Shown here: positions 41,768-51,713 of the stretch, in pieces | How the letters are laid out: each line of letters begins with the position of its first letter | Numbering within the stretch: position 1 is the stretch's first letter | Origin: Lachnospiraceae bacterium MD308 | GTDB taxonomy: Bacteria > Bacillota > Clostridia > Lachnospirales > Lachnospiraceae | Reading direction: 5' to 3' | NCBI GenBank assembly: GCA_010206225.2 | Contig: VIQU02000013.1 | Coordinates: forward strand, 1 to 64,000 | DNA length: 64,000 nt | The notes under the pieces: model-generated | Seen by the model: the letters and a program-made list of their open reading frames with translations, nothing else | Database searches by the model: none | What the model was told of the DNA's origin: nothing | Made by a program: the position numbers and the translations under genes

Positions 41768-44572
41768 CTACTTTGTTTTAACTTTCTTTACCTTTGACCA
41801 GCTCGAAAAATAATTTTTCTTTCCTACTTTTCTGTATGTGCGGATTCTGACATAATACACTTTCTTTTTCTTAAGCTTAGAAATAGTTGTAGACGTTGTC
41901 TTTGTCTTTTTTATCGTCTTTGTCTTTGCCGACTTAAAATTCTTATTTGTAGAGTACTGAATCTGATATCCGGTAGTCCAAGTCGCCTGTTTTTTCCATT
42001 TCACTTTAAAACCTTTTTTCTTCTTCGTAAGCTTAGAAATACTTGTTCCTTTCGGATTTATCGTGAATGTTTTCTTTATTGTTCCGTTGTAATTACCGAT
42101 TCCGGCGATCTTAACGGTTGCCGTTCCCACCTTAACATTGTTTGAATAGGCAACTTTATAATCTCTCCCTTTCTTTAATTTCGTCTTCCCATTCTTTACT
42201 GCAACAGACGGCTTTTTTGCCTTTTTATTGTAAGTGTAGGTTTTGGCAGAGAGGGACACCTTTAATTTACTTATACTTTTTTTAGTAATTTTAAACTTTT
42301 TTACAATACTTCCTGTATAATTGTTTCCTTTTGCCTTAATTGTCACTGTCGCCGTGCCTGGCTTTATATTATTGGAATACGCGATTGTATAATCCACACC
42401 GTTTTTAAGTTTTACCGTGTTCTGGCTGCTCACCTGAACGGTTACCGCTGGCTTGATCGCACCGCCTGTATATACATAACTTGTTCCAGACAAGGTTACC
42501 GAACATTTCGCAATATTCTTTCTCCCAATCGTAAATGTCTTTACAACAGTTCCGGCAAACCTGCCGATACCTTCAATCGTCACCGTTGCCGTACCGACAT
42601 TCACATTATTGCCATAGGACACTCTGTAATCCGAATTCTTCTTTAATGTGATGCCAGACATTGTAACTACAGGATTCGGGCTGATCCTGCCGCCGGTATA
42701 TTCATAAGATGCACTGATACCTGATATCTGAGCATTTCCTATATTCCGACTGCCCGTTTCCGTAATTTTACCGGATACATAAGACAGCGCTTTCGCTGCA
42801 TTGATTGCACCATGACTTCCAGTATTAGCCTTACGTGCCGTATCTGTGACATCTCCCACTCTGTATTGTACAGAATTAGAATCTGCTGTAACCTCAACGG
42901 CCTCCACTACTTCATCCACCTGCAAGGAAGGATTCTTTGCCCACAAAAGCGCACAAATTCCTGATACGATCGGCGCTGCCATTGAAGTGCCATTCATATA
43001 TGCATAAGAATTTCTTGCTCCGTTATATGTGGATACAATTTCTTCTCCGGGCGCACTGATATCTTTGGACTGATTATAGTCCGACCATTGGCAGTTGTAA
43101 TTATCATCGTCAAGCGCCGTAACAGACAGACAATCCTCAAAATCAGACGGATACATCGGTTCTACATAGGGTGTCCGGATATTATCACCATTCCCTCCGG
43201 CACATACGCAAAGTACATTGTAGTAATCTGCAAGAACCCCGATCTTGTTTTCAAGCAGAACATCTACACTCTCCTTCCTCCCGTCCGAATAATACCCGAT
43301 ACTCATATTTATCACGCGAAGGTTCGTTACTTTTCCGCTTTCAATGAGCTGCCGGCAATATTCAAGACCTTTTAAAAACGTCGCAGTCGTCGCTCCGCCT
43401 CCGTAATTATCAAATATTTTAATCGGCAGAATATTGGCATTATAAGAGGTTCCTGCAATACCTCTTCCATTATTCGCCTCCGCGGCGATCAGCCCGCATA
43501 CATGCGTGCCATGTCCTGTCGGATCCCCTCCGTTGGGAGCGGAACTTACCGTTAACGGTCTGTCATAATAGGAATCATAGGCATAACCCTTTAGTATATT
43601 ATTCTGCAGGTCTTCATGATCCAGCCGGCATCCGCTGTCAAGAACTGCCACTGTTACTCTTTTCTGACTCTTCACAGAATCCCATGCTTCAAACGTCTTC
43701 GTGGCATTCAGATAATTTGACTTTAAATACATATTATAGATGGTATCGTTCGTGATTGCTTTCTCCTCAATCCCATCCGTCTCCATATCCTCATCCAAAG
43801 CTCCGGTATCTAAGATTTCCATATCCGCTGCCGGCTCTGTATCTTCTGCTTCTGACCTCTCCGGTTCTGTATCTGGCGATTCCTCTTCCTCTTTTACTTC
43901 CGGCTTCTCTGATTCAGAAACTTCCGGTCCCATGCTTCCCGGCTCCGTATTGTCAGACTCCGCACTGCCCGGATGCATATCTCCTGTCTCCGCGTCTTCC
44001 GAATCCGTATCCGCCTTTGCATCCGCCGCTTCTTCCCCGTCTGAATCCAAAGTTTCTTCCTCCTCTGGCAGATCTTCTATGGGCTGTATATCGCCGCCCA
44101 GCGCACTATACACAAAATTCGGCTGGGCAAAGCTTACATTCTCATCCGCTTCAATCTGTTCGATGGCTTCCTCTACATCTACCTCTTTGGGTATCTCTGC
44201 AACAACAACCGTCCCCTGCTGATCATTTGACTCTGCAACTTCATCTGTAATCTCTGCATCTATATCATCCAGCGCTTCCTCCGCCTGCTCCTGAACCTCT
44301 TCTGACTTCGCTTCGGAAACTCCCGCATCATCATAGACTACAATAATCTCATTCGTAACCGCAATATCAGAATCTGCAATACTTCCGCTTTCTGTCTCTG
44401 TGTCCGACGGGCTGGGAGTATCGTCAAGGGCAACTGCTTCCGGTTCTTTTGGTTCCTCCTCTGGTGCCGCCACTGCACTCTCTGCAGGCATAACAAGCAG
44501 CGACAGAGTCAAAACCGCTATCATTACTCTGTCAATAAATTTTAAAAATAATTTATTCTTTCTTTTCTTCAT
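41768..44572 (-). CDS. secreted subtilisin-like protease (S8) with repeat C-terminus
   Basis: 934 residues. Signal peptide to about residue 32; propeptide-like region about 70-155 (NEIIVVYDDAG.. FAQPNFVY); a very acidic linker about 160-265; then a peptidase S8 domain with Asp312 (VAVLDSGCRL), His357 (GHGTHVCGL) and Ser530 (NGTSMAAPIV). From about 615 come three related Ig-like repeats of 75-85 residues (each with DY.V.Y.NN...GTATVTI.G.G.Y.GT), then a Lys-rich fibronectin-III-like end. Divergent from a secreted beta-helix gene. Probably cell-surface or extracellular protein degradation. Confidence 0.93.
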   Translation of the reverse strand: MKKRKNKLFLKFIDRVMIAVLTLSLLVMPAESAVAAPEEEPKEPEAVALDDTPSPSDTETESGSIADSDIAVTNEIIVVYDDAGVSEAKSEEVQEQAEEALDDIDAEITDEVAESNDQQGTVVVAEIPKEVDVEEAIEQIEADENVSFAQPNFVYSALGGDIQPIEDLPEEEETLDSDGEEAADAKADTDSEDAETGDMHPGSAESDNTEPGSMGPEVSESEKPEVKEEEESPDTEPERSEAEDTEPAADMEILDTGALDEDMETDGIEEKAITNDTIYNMYLKSNYLNATKTFEAWDSVKSQKRVTVAVLDSGCRLDHEDLQNNILKGYAYDSYYDRPLTVSSAPNGGDPTGHGTHVCGLIAAEANNGRGIAGTSYNANILPIKIFDNYGGGATTATFLKGLEYCRQLIESGKVTNLRVINMSIGYYSDGRKESVDVLLENKIGVLADYYNVLCVCAGGNGDNIRTPYVEPMYPSDFEDCLSVTALDDDNYNCQWSDYNQSKDISAPGEEIVSTYNGARNSYAYMNGTSMAAPIVSGICALLWAKNPSLQVDEVVEAVEVTADSNSVQYRVGDVTDTARKANTGSHGAINAAKALSYVSGKITETGSRNIGNAQISGISASYEYTGGRISPNPVVTMSGITLKKNSDYRVSYGNNVNVGTATVTIEGIGRFAGTVVKTFTIGRKNIAKCSVTLSGTSYVYTGGAIKPAVTVQVSSQNTVKLKNGVDYTIAYSNNIKPGTATVTIKAKGNNYTGSIVKKFKITKKSISKLKVSLSAKTYTYNKKAKKPSVAVKNGKTKLKKGRDYKVAYSNNVKVGTATVKIAGIGNYNGTIKKTFTINPKGTSISKLTKKKKGFKVKWKKQATWTTGYQIQYSTNKNFKSAKTKTIKKTKTTSTTISKLKKKKVYYVRIRTYRKVGKKNYFSSWSKVKKVKTK

Positions 44573-44668
44573 TGACCTGTCCCCTCTTCATAAATAAATA
44601 TTTATCTGTAAAATAATCTTTATATATGATAAAATAAAATTGTTAAAAACATATTAAACGGAGTAATT

Positions 44669-45886
44669 ATGACTAACAGAAGAAAACATTCAAAAGCTTT
44701 GCGAATTGTCCCGTTTCTTTCCCTGATCCTCATCTGCGGATTATTTTTCATCTTTGATATGGGACAGGTCCTTGCAGCAGCCAAAACCGTAAAATACAAC
44801 GGAAAAACGATAGCCAAATATAACAAATCAGGTCAGATGGTTCTGGTTCCTTCTAAAAATTCCAATACAAATTACAAAAACCTGAACTATCTGATATCTG
44901 GCCACAAAAAAAAGACGGTTGTGATTCCAAAGGGTTCTACCGTCCGGCTCAACGGCGTATTAAGACCGGGAAACAATACTACCATCATTGCAAAAGGCGC
45001 CAAGATCATCGGAAAAAAGAAGAGCAATGTTATCTTTGCCGCTCCGGACAAAAAACTTAAAAACCTTTCCATCATCGGCGGAACATGGCGCAGCGTTGAT
45101 AAAAACGGAAGAACCGGCAGTCTGTTCGCATTTTCTTATGTAACGAATCTGATAATGAACGGTGTTGACTGCAATGCAAATTACAAAGGACATGCGATAG
45201 AGATTATTGCCTGCAATAATGTGACTATTAAAAACTGCAAAGTGGCCGCCATCGGCTCCAATCCGTCAAAGTGTCTGGAAGAACAGATTCAGATCGATCT
45301 TGCCACAAGAAAGACTGCGCCCAAGATCGCCGAGTACGGCAGCAAATATGTCAACGGACAGACTTGCAAAAACATATATATACTGAACAATACCGTTACC
45401 GGCGCCCGTGCGGTAGGTGTAAACTGGACAGACTCAGAAGGCGGAAAATGGCGCAATAAATTCCACCAAAATATAGTCGTCAAAGGGAACACCCTTACCG
45501 GAACAACCTCAGAAGCACTCGCTTATTTCAACACAGTCGGGGGAGAGATCAGCAACAATACCATCATAACCAATGCCACAAGAACGGACGGCAATTCTTC
45601 CTACACGATCGGCATTCATGTAGCGATTATGGGGATTGCTCCCCGCAGCATGGCTAACTCTACACTGACTGTATCAGGCAACACCGTTTACGGAAACCGC
45701 AATGGCATTCACTTCAAAGCTTATTTTAATAAAAATGAATCTAAATGCCTGTCACAACTCGGTTATGTGAATGTAACCGATAATACTGTATATTGCAAAA
45801 AAGGTACGAAAAAAGCGATTGTGCAGGTGAAACGCAGCTGCCGCAAGCTGACGCTGTCACGCAACAGATTATATAAGTGGAATTAA
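44669..45886 (+). CDS. secreted right-handed beta-helix protein
   Basis: 405 residues. An N-terminal membrane or signal segment (IVPFLSLILICGLFFIFDMG) is followed by a Lys-rich region and then parallel beta-helix coils about 90-390 (short repeats such as CNNVTIKNCKVAAIG, ISNNTIITNAT, VSGNTVYGNRNGIHF). Pectate-lyase-like fold; no catalytic set can be named, and it may bind rather than cut polysaccharide. Its last four bases overlap truA convergently. Confidence 0.75.
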   Translation: MTNRRKHSKALRIVPFLSLILICGLFFIFDMGQVLAAAKTVKYNGKTIAKYNKSGQMVLVPSKNSNTNYKNLNYLISGHKKKTVVIPKGSTVRLNGVLRPGNNTTIIAKGAKIIGKKKSNVIFAAPDKKLKNLSIIGGTWRSVDKNGRTGSLFAFSYVTNLIMNGVDCNANYKGHAIEIIACNNVTIKNCKVAAIGSNPSKCLEEQIQIDLATRKTAPKIAEYGSKYVNGQTCKNIYILNNTVTGARAVGVNWTDSEGGKWRNKFHQNIVVKGNTLTGTTSEALAYFNTVGGEISNNTIITNATRTDGNSSYTIGIHVAIMGIAPRSMANSTLTVSGNTVYGNRNGIHFKAYFNKNESKCLSQLGYVNVTDNTVYCKKGTKKAIVQVKRSCRKLTLSRNRLYKWN

Positions 45887-46617
45887 TAATAAACCTTTCT
45901 CAAAAACAATCCGCGGGCCGGAGCCAAAAAACCAGCAAGGCTTCGGTCTTCTGCTGCAATCACCACCGGAAGCTTGGAAGCGTCACGCTTTCCTGTTCCG
46001 ATCTCAAGAAGTGTTCCCGTAAGAATCCGCACCATATGATAGAGAAAACCTGTCCCATAATACGTAATCCTGACCTTCTCTCCATTACTTACAATTTTAA
46101 TATTGATGATCTTGCGGACGGGATCTTTACAGTCTGCATCATCCGTAAAACTGATAAAATTCTTGGGCCCGATCAGATATGGGACTGCTGCACGCATCGC
46201 CTCAATATCCAGCTTTTCCGGATAATGATAGCAGTATCTGCGCGAAAAGACGTCCGGTTTTTCCCTGCAGTCAATATAATATTCATACTTTTTACCCTTA
46301 GCGCTCTTGCGTGCATGAAAACCATTTCTCACAAGCTCTACATCAACAATCCGGATATCCTCCGGCAGATAACGGTTCAGCGCTGTTTTCATCTCGTCCA
46401 CATCATAAAGCTTCGACAACTTCACGCTGGCAACCTGCCCTCTCGCGTGAACTCCTGCATCCGTTCTTCCAGAACCGTCAATCTCTACACGGTACCCAAC
46501 CATCTTTCCGATGCTGTACTCCAGCACAAACTGAATCGTATTGTCTGTTGTCGCCTGACGCTGCCATCCCTGATACCTGCTTCCATCATAAGAAATCGTC
46601 AATTTGTATGTTCTCAT
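45883..46617 (-). CDS. truA: tRNA pseudouridine synthase A
   Basis: Modifies U38-40 of tRNA anticodon arms. 244 residues, normal length. The opening is TISYDGSRYQGWQRQ, the catalytic Asp is in GSGRTDAGVHARGQVA, and the RNA-binding end is FLYHMVRILTGTLLEIGTGK. Followed on the same strand by nothing for this operon; nrdR lies 30 nt upstream. Confidence 0.96.
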   Translation of the reverse strand: MRTYKLTISYDGSRYQGWQRQATTDNTIQFVLEYSIGKMVGYRVEIDGSGRTDAGVHARGQVASVKLSKLYDVDEMKTALNRYLPEDIRIVDVELVRNGFHARKSAKGKKYEYYIDCREKPDVFSRRYCYHYPEKLDIEAMRAAVPYLIGPKNFISFTDDADCKDPVRKIINIKIVSNGEKVRITYYGTGFLYHMVRILTGTLLEIGTGKRDASKLPVVIAAEDRSLAGFLAPARGLFLRKVYY

Positions 46618-46646
46618 ATACTATCATCACCCAATCTATCTGAAAC

Positions 46647-47099
46647 TTACCGATCAAGAATCTTCTTTAATTCATCCATAAATGTATTCACATCTTTAAA
46701 TTCCCTGTATACCGACGCAAAACGGACATAAGCAACCTCATCCAAATCCTTCAGCCCATCCATTACCATCTCTCCGATCACATGACTCGGTATCTCTTTT
46801 TCCTCCAGACTGAACACTTCTGTCTCAATTCTGTCTATCATCCTTTCAATCTCTTCTGCGGGAACCGGCCTCTTATAGCATGCCCTGATCACACCATTCT
46901 CTATCTTCATACGGCTGTATTGCTCACGGGTATTATCTTTTTTTATAATAATCAACGGTATTGTCTCTACTTTTTCATAAGTTGTAAAACGCTTTCCGCA
47001 AGAATCACATGAACGCCGGCGTCTGATGGACGTTCCATCCTCTGCCGGTCTGGAATCTACAACTCTTGTATCCGGGTTACTGCAATATGGACACTTCAT
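46647..47099 (-). CDS. nrdR: transcriptional repressor NrdR
   Basis: 150 residues. The zinc ribbon MKCPYCSNPDTRVVDSRP..RRRSCDSCGKRFTTYE is followed by an ATP-cone (IIKKDNTREQYSRMKIENGV). It represses ribonucleotide reductase genes in response to nucleotide pools. Complete and typical. Confidence 0.97.
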   Translation of the reverse strand: MKCPYCSNPDTRVVDSRPAEDGTSIRRRRSCDSCGKRFTTYEKVETIPLIIIKKDNTREQYSRMKIENGVIRACYKRPVPAEEIERMIDRIETEVFSLEEKEIPSHVIGEMVMDGLKDLDEVAYVRFASVYREFKDVNTFMDELKKILDR

Positions 47100-47191
47100 A
47101 TCGTTTTATCCTTTCCTTTTCAATATTGTATATAGTATATCTTCTGACAAATAAGAAGTCAAACATTTAGACCGCAATTTCCGTTCATTTT

Positions 47192-47431
47192 CTACTTTTC
47201 ATCACAAATTTCTACAAGAATAATATCCGGTCCTATCCTTTTGATGCACCGGAAAGGAATAATATACTCTGCACCATCGCCAAACAGTCCGCACCACTTT
47301 CCTGCTTTGGGAACTACAATTGCTTCAATACATCCTTTACACTCATCAATGACTAGATCAGCTATATATCCTAATTTTTTGCAGTCACAAGTATTGATTA
47401 CTTCTTTATCTTCCAATTCACAAAGTCTCAT
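47192..47431 (-). CDS. YlmC/YmxH-family PRC-barrel protein
   Basis: 79 residues from MRLCELEDKEVINTCDCKKL, after GGGAGGG; an upstream frame to 47491 is not needed. The PRC-barrel pattern is LGYIADLVIDECKGCIEAIVV and IIPFRCIKRIGPDIILVE. Linked to sporulation in Firmicutes by genome context; molecular role unknown. Confidence 0.85.
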   Translation of the reverse strand: MRLCELEDKEVINTCDCKKLGYIADLVIDECKGCIEAIVVPKAGKWCGLFGDGAEYIIPFRCIKRIGPDIILVEICDEK

Positions 47432-47530
47432 GCCGCTTCCCTCCCGTATCTCTCTGATACGCATTCTCACAGACATACCAAAAATTCGCATACACTATTA
47501 ATAATAGTATATGCGAATCTGTTTCTTTTG

Positions 47531-47716
47531 CTATTCTTCAATGTCTATGACCGAAACCGGACAACCGTCCCTTGCCTCGGTTGCCGGCTTTTCATATTCC
47601 GGCGCCACATCAGCAAACGCCTCTGCAACTCCGTCATCATTAAACCGGAACACCTCCGGACATGCCGCAACACACGCACCGCAGGAAATACATCCATCAT
47701 TCACCTTTGCCTTCAT
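47531..47716 (-). CDS. single-cluster [4Fe-4S] ferredoxin
   Basis: 61 residues. CISCGACVAACPEVF supplies three ligands and a later Cys in DGCPVSVIDI the fourth, the layout of monocluster ferredoxins. GGAGGAACCCCT precedes the ATG. Electron carrier; partner unknown. Confidence 0.92.
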   Translation of the reverse strand: MKAKVNDGCISCGACVAACPEVFRFNDDGVAEAFADVAPEYEKPATEARDGCPVSVIDIEE

Positions 47717-47797
47717 AGGGGTTCCTCCTTACATTTTTTCTTAGGATTCCCTGTTCTGCAAATAATATTCCTGATTGATCTAGATTTCTTCCGGCTG

Positions 47798-48730
47798 CTA
47801 TCCCCTCACCCATGTTCCGTTCTTCCCCTTCAAGGCATCCTTAAGGCACTCAAATGAAGTAATGACAGCCTTCCTTCCTTCTCTCTTCGTAATAAACTCT
47901 ACAGATGCACTCAGCTTTGGAAGCATATTGTATTCTCCAAAATGACCTTCTTCCATGTATCTCTTCGCTTCCTCCACAGAGATATCACCGAGCGCTTCCT
48001 CTTCCGGGCGGCCCAAATTAATCTTAACCTTCTCAACGCTGGTCAGAATGATCAGCTCGTCTGCATTGATCTCTTCCGCCATCTTTCCAGCAATCAGATC
48101 CTTTTCTATCACGGCGCTTGCGCCCTTCAAATGATTGTCCTGCTGCAGTACAGGGATACCCCCTCCTCCGCAGGCGATAACAATCTGGTCCGCATCAAGA
48201 AGCGCTCTTATAGCATCAATCTCAACAATACTGACCGGATTCGGCGCAGATACAATCCGCCGATATCCCTTTCCCGGCTCTTCCACTACATAATTACCCT
48301 TTTTTCGCTCCTCGTTAGCCTCCTCTGCATTCATGTAACGCCCAAGTATCTTCGTGGGCGTATAAAACGCCTCATCATAGGGATCTACGATCACCTGAGT
48401 AAGGATTGTGCTCACGGTCCTGTATATGCCGCGGTTCAGCAACTCCTCGCGAATCGCGTTCTGAAGATCATAACCGATATATCCCTGACTCATAGCCGAA
48501 CAGACCGACATAGGCGCAGCCGTATAATCTTCATGCACTTTTCCGAATTCATTCATCGCCGTGTGAATCATGCCCACCTGCGGAGCATTGCTGTGAGTAA
48601 TCGCCACCTGATACCCATCCTCAATCAAATCAGCGATCACCTTCGCTGTCTTCCTCGTCGCTTCCATCTGCTTCGGCAGATTCGTCCCTAATGCCCGGTG
48701 TCCTAACGCAACTACTACTCTTTTTTTCAT
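47798..48730 (-). CDS. arcC: carbamate kinase
   Basis: Forms ATP from carbamoyl phosphate and ADP. 310 residues from MKKRVVVALGHRALG. Family motifs are SNAPQVG, VSAPNPVSIVE and ACGGGGIPV. No arginine deiminase or ornithine carbamoyltransferase gene is adjacent, so the carbamoyl phosphate may come from another catabolic route. GAGAGGGG precedes the ATG. Confidence 0.93.
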   Translation of the reverse strand: MKKRVVVALGHRALGTNLPKQMEATRKTAKVIADLIEDGYQVAITHSNAPQVGMIHTAMNEFGKVHEDYTAAPMSVCSAMSQGYIGYDLQNAIREELLNRGIYRTVSTILTQVIVDPYDEAFYTPTKILGRYMNAEEANEERKKGNYVVEEPGKGYRRIVSAPNPVSIVEIDAIRALLDADQIVIACGGGGIPVLQQDNHLKGASAVIEKDLIAGKMAEEINADELIILTSVEKVKINLGRPEEEALGDISVEEAKRYMEEGHFGEYNMLPKLSASVEFITKREGRKAVITSFECLKDALKGKNGTWVRG

Positions 48731-48801
48731 AAACAAATCCCCTCTCTGGATATAAAGATCATTTCGCTCATATCCCCGTCCAAAAACAGAGAATCAAAAA
48801 A

Positions 48802-48876
48802 TCGGGGTAACAGGATTCGAACCTGCGACCTCACGGCCCCCAGCCGTGCGCTCTAACCAAACTGAGCCATACCCCG
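48802..48876 (-). tRNA. tRNA-Pro, anticodon GGG
   Basis: Minus-strand cloverleaf: acceptor CGGGGTA/TACCCCG, anticodon stem CACGG/CCGTG with loop CTGGGGG (anticodon GGG), T-loop GTTCGAATC. A second proline isoacceptor in the window. CCA is not encoded. Confidence 0.92.
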
Positions 48877-48944
48877 ATATTGTTATTTTATCGAATCCTA
48901 TCAAAGAAAGCAAGAGTTTTTTTCAATTATTAAAAAGGAACCCA

Positions 48945-48989
48945 AAAAAGTCCGCTGTAAAATATACATATTTTATCAACGGACTTTTT
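48945..48989. terminator. bidirectional hairpin upstream of dapB
   Basis: AAAAAGTCCG / CGGACTTTTT with an inner TAAAATA..TATTTTA. The remainder of the 340-nt gap before dapB (48990-49217) is AT-rich. It has a TATAAT near 49175 but no convincing -35, and I see no lysine riboswitch. Confidence 0.65.
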
Positions 48990-49217
48990 CACATAATCAC
49001 TTATATTGTTGCTTTTCAATAATATTAACTATTCAGTTTTTGTCCATTCTCCCTTATTAAGTATCTTTTTATACGATAGTTACAAATCATACTTTGTTAA
49101 ATTAATATCAATAGAAGGATAAAACTGAATTGCTCAAGTAGCACTGGCTCTCCGTATCTGAACCTGTTACAATATAATTACTATTCAGACTGTATATTTT
49201 GAAAGGAGTTCCTAATT

Positions 49218-50021
49218 ATGATGAAAGTAATTGTAGTAGCCCCAAAGGGAAAAATGGGGAAACTGATCACACAGATCGCAGCTTCCAGAGACGACATGAA
49301 GCTACTAGCGGGTATTGGACCGAAAGGCCGTGATTATATCGGAGACGATCTCGGATTAGTTGCTATGACCGGAAGGAAGCTTGGTGTTCCTGTCGTTGAC
49401 GATCTAGAAAGCGTGATTGACAGCAGCGATGTTATCATTGATTTTTCCACCAGGGAAATGGCAATGACCGTACTTAATCTTGCCATCGCCCATAAAAAAG
49501 CCCTTGTATGCGGCACGACCGGTTTTTCTTCTGATGAGATGCAGCGTTTTCAGGAAGCCGCCGCCCACATTCCCATGCTCTATGCCGCCAATACTTCAAA
49601 GCTGGTAAACATTATGAATAAGCTTCTGGAACTAACAGCATCCGCAGCCGGAAGCGATCTGGATATTGAGATTCTGGAAATGCACGATCAATGGAAGAAA
49701 GATGCGCCGAGCGGTACCTCCCGGGAGATGGGCGAAATCATCGCCCATGCGCTGAACAAAGATTTATCTGATATCGCCGTATACGGACGCGAAGGATCTG
49801 AGCCCCGTATTCCAGGTACGATTGGCTACCATTCCCTCAGAGCAGGAAATATCCCCAGCAGTCATACTGTATTCTTTGGCGGCATGGGAGAACGCCTTGA
49901 GATCACACATCATTCCTACAATTGGGAATGCTTTGCCAGAGGAGCTTGTGACTGCGCAGCATATCTGAACGGAAAAGAGCCGGGATTTTATACGATAAAA
50001 GATGTATTGAATCTGTCATAA
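49218..50021 (+). CDS. dapB: 4-hydroxy-tetrahydrodipicolinate reductase
   Basis: NAD(P)H reductase of the lysine/diaminopimelate pathway feeding DapL. 267 residues. The Rossmann motif is VVAPKGKMGKLI, with the VIIDFSTREM and VCGTTGF active-site strings, then LEMHDQWKKDAPSGTS (catalytic His and Lys). Somewhat divergent at the N-terminus (PKGKMG for GxxGxMG). AAAGGAG precedes two adjacent ATG codons; the first is used here. Confidence 0.93.
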   Translation: MMKVIVVAPKGKMGKLITQIAASRDDMKLLAGIGPKGRDYIGDDLGLVAMTGRKLGVPVVDDLESVIDSSDVIIDFSTREMAMTVLNLAIAHKKALVCGTTGFSSDEMQRFQEAAAHIPMLYAANTSKLVNIMNKLLELTASAAGSDLDIEILEMHDQWKKDAPSGTSREMGEIIAHALNKDLSDIAVYGREGSEPRIPGTIGYHSLRAGNIPSSHTVFFGGMGERLEITHHSYNWECFARGACDCAAYLNGKEPGFYTIKDVLNLS

Positions 50022-50098
50022 TACTATTGCTTTTTCAATGAATCGGTAGTATAATTGTATTAATTAAATAATACAATTATCTTTAGGAGGAATATGTC

Positions 50099-50410
50099 AT
50101 GATCTTAGTAAACACAGATTATATTACAGGAAAAAACTTTGAGATGATCGGTCTTGTACGCGGGACGATGATACAATCCGTACATTTTGGAAAGGATTTC
50201 ATGAACGGCTTAAGGACACTCGTCGGCGGAGAGCTTACTTCTTATACTGAGATGATGAATGAGGCAAGAGCGATGGCAACAAAGCGGATGGCAGAAGACG
50301 CACAGGCTATGGGCGCAGACGCTGTCATTAATATCCGTTATTCTTCCAGTTCCGTAACACAAGGAGCGGCAGAGGTCATGGCGTATGGAACCGCCGTCAA
50401 GTTCGTCTGA
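50099..50410 (+). CDS. YbjQ-family (heavy-metal-binding domain) protein
   Basis: 103 residues, conserved pentameric fold family: YITGKNFEMIGLVRGTMIQS, GGELTSYTEMMNEAR, MGADAVINIRY. Function unresolved despite the family name. AGGAGGAATATGTC precedes the ATG; terminated by a strong hairpin. Confidence 0.9.
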   Translation: MILVNTDYITGKNFEMIGLVRGTMIQSVHFGKDFMNGLRTLVGGELTSYTEMMNEARAMATKRMAEDAQAMGADAVINIRYSSSSVTQGAAEVMAYGTAVKFV

Positions 50411-50438
50411 ACCTGTTTATAATTTGTCTTTTCACATT

Positions 50439-50477
50439 AAAGGGGCTTCTCCTGTATGAATCAGGAAAAGCCCCTTT
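50439..50477. terminator. terminator after the YbjQ-family gene
   Basis: AAAGGGGCTT..CCTG / CAGG..AAGCCCCTTT followed by ATTTG; serves converging genes. Confidence 0.75.
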
Positions 50478-50521
50478 ATTTGCTGATTTATTTGTGATTG
50501 ACTTTCAGCCTTTTCATCCTG

Positions 50522-51637
50522 CTACCAGTTAGTGTAAAGATCGATCGTTCCCGATGCGCAGCCCGAATCATAGACTTTTCCCGCTCCAAGAGATGTCTTT
50601 ACTACCGTCCCCTTCGGATAATCACTGCTCGCCACACAGATATAACCATCCGAATCACGGATCGTTCCATCCGATGCTACATGCCGTCCCGGAATCTTAA
50701 GCCCATGTCCCGGAAGAACTTTCTGCGAATAATAGGTCTCCCTGTGTCCGTTATAATAATTAACACCCTTCCGTTTGGTAAGAACTCCACTGCCGGAAGG
50801 CATATCATAATTGCTGCTTTTATCTGAAGTTGTCTTCTTATCCGATGAGCTCTTGCCTGAACTATCATTTTTTGCCTGTGCCGATGTCTCAGTTGATTTA
50901 TCCGCTTCTGACGTCTTGTTCGCTTCCGCAGCCTGTTTAGCTTCTGCTTCCTTCCTCGCCTGCTCTTCTTGTCTTTTTGCCTCTTCGGCTGCCCGACGTG
51001 CTTCTTCGGCCGCGCGGCGTGCTTCCTCAGCTCTGAGTTCCTTAATCCGGTTTCTCAAAGAAGCCAGATCAACCGACATAGAATCCGCCTTCGCCTTCAG
51101 CTCTGACTGTCTGGTATCAAGCTCCTTCTGAAGCTTAACCTGCGACTCTTTCACATCTACCAAATGCCGCTCCTGACCTGCAATAGCCTTGCGAAGCGTC
51201 CGAAATTCCTCCAGCTTGTTGCGGTCATACTCACTGACATTCTGTATAAAATCAACCTTGTTCAGAAAATCGATCATACTTTCCGCCGAGACAAGAACTT
51301 CAAGCATAGATATACTGTCATTCTCATACATGTACTTAATGCGGAGCTTCAATTCCTCATACTGCTGCGCCTCGCTGTGCTTTGCAATCGCAAGCTGTTC
51401 CCGTGTCTTCTCTATCTCTCCGGTCGTCTCTTCTATCTTGTCCTCCACATCAGCAATATCATTGCCAATGTCCAGTAATTCCTCATTCACATTATCCAGT
51501 TCGTTTTTCAGATTCGACGACTCATTTTCCATACTCTCGATGTCCCCTGCCTCTGCTATATTGCAAAAGCCCGCAAGAAACAGTAAGCCTGTACAGAATA
51601 TTCCGGTCCGAATCCATCTTCTTAACAAATTTCTCAT
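50522..51637 (-). CDS. secreted coiled-coil protein with 3D (double-psi barrel) domain
   Basis: 371 residues: signal peptide ending near residue 31 (CNIAEA), a long coiled coil about 33-230 of the CwlO/PcsB type, an Ala/Glu/Arg-rich segment (AEEARRAAEEARRAAEE), a Ser/Lys linker, and a C-terminal 3D domain (VASSDYPKGTVVKTS..VYDSGCASGTIDLYTNW). Such proteins remodel peptidoglycan, often under FtsEX-like or sporulation control. GGAGGGAG precedes the ATG at 51637. Confidence 0.82.
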   Translation of the reverse strand: MRNLLRRWIRTGIFCTGLLFLAGFCNIAEAGDIESMENESSNLKNELDNVNEELLDIGNDIADVEDKIEETTGEIEKTREQLAIAKHSEAQQYEELKLRIKYMYENDSISMLEVLVSAESMIDFLNKVDFIQNVSEYDRNKLEEFRTLRKAIAGQERHLVDVKESQVKLQKELDTRQSELKAKADSMSVDLASLRNRIKELRAEEARRAAEEARRAAEEAKRQEEQARKEAEAKQAAEANKTSEADKSTETSAQAKNDSSGKSSSDKKTTSDKSSNYDMPSGSGVLTKRKGVNYYNGHRETYYSQKVLPGHGLKIPGRHVASDGTIRDSDGYICVASSDYPKGTVVKTSLGAGKVYDSGCASGTIDLYTNW

Positions 51638-51713
51638 ACTCTCCCTCCATGTGATATAATGAAATAGTACCACATTTTGTCCAATCATGCAAAAACTATA
51701 TTTCTATTATGCC

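Noticed and set aside
43740-44250. Ser- and Pro-rich plus-strand frames of 160 codons
   Set aside because: They are antisense shadows of the acidic linker of the S8 protease, with compositional bias and no initiation signals.
48990-49217. Lysine riboswitch ahead of dapB
   Set aside because: The gap lacks the conserved core elements and a downstream terminator; only a terminator from the tRNA side was seen.
50522-51688. Start of the coiled-coil protein at 51688
   Set aside because: The first 17 codons lack a ribosome site and precede a proper signal peptide that starts at 51637.
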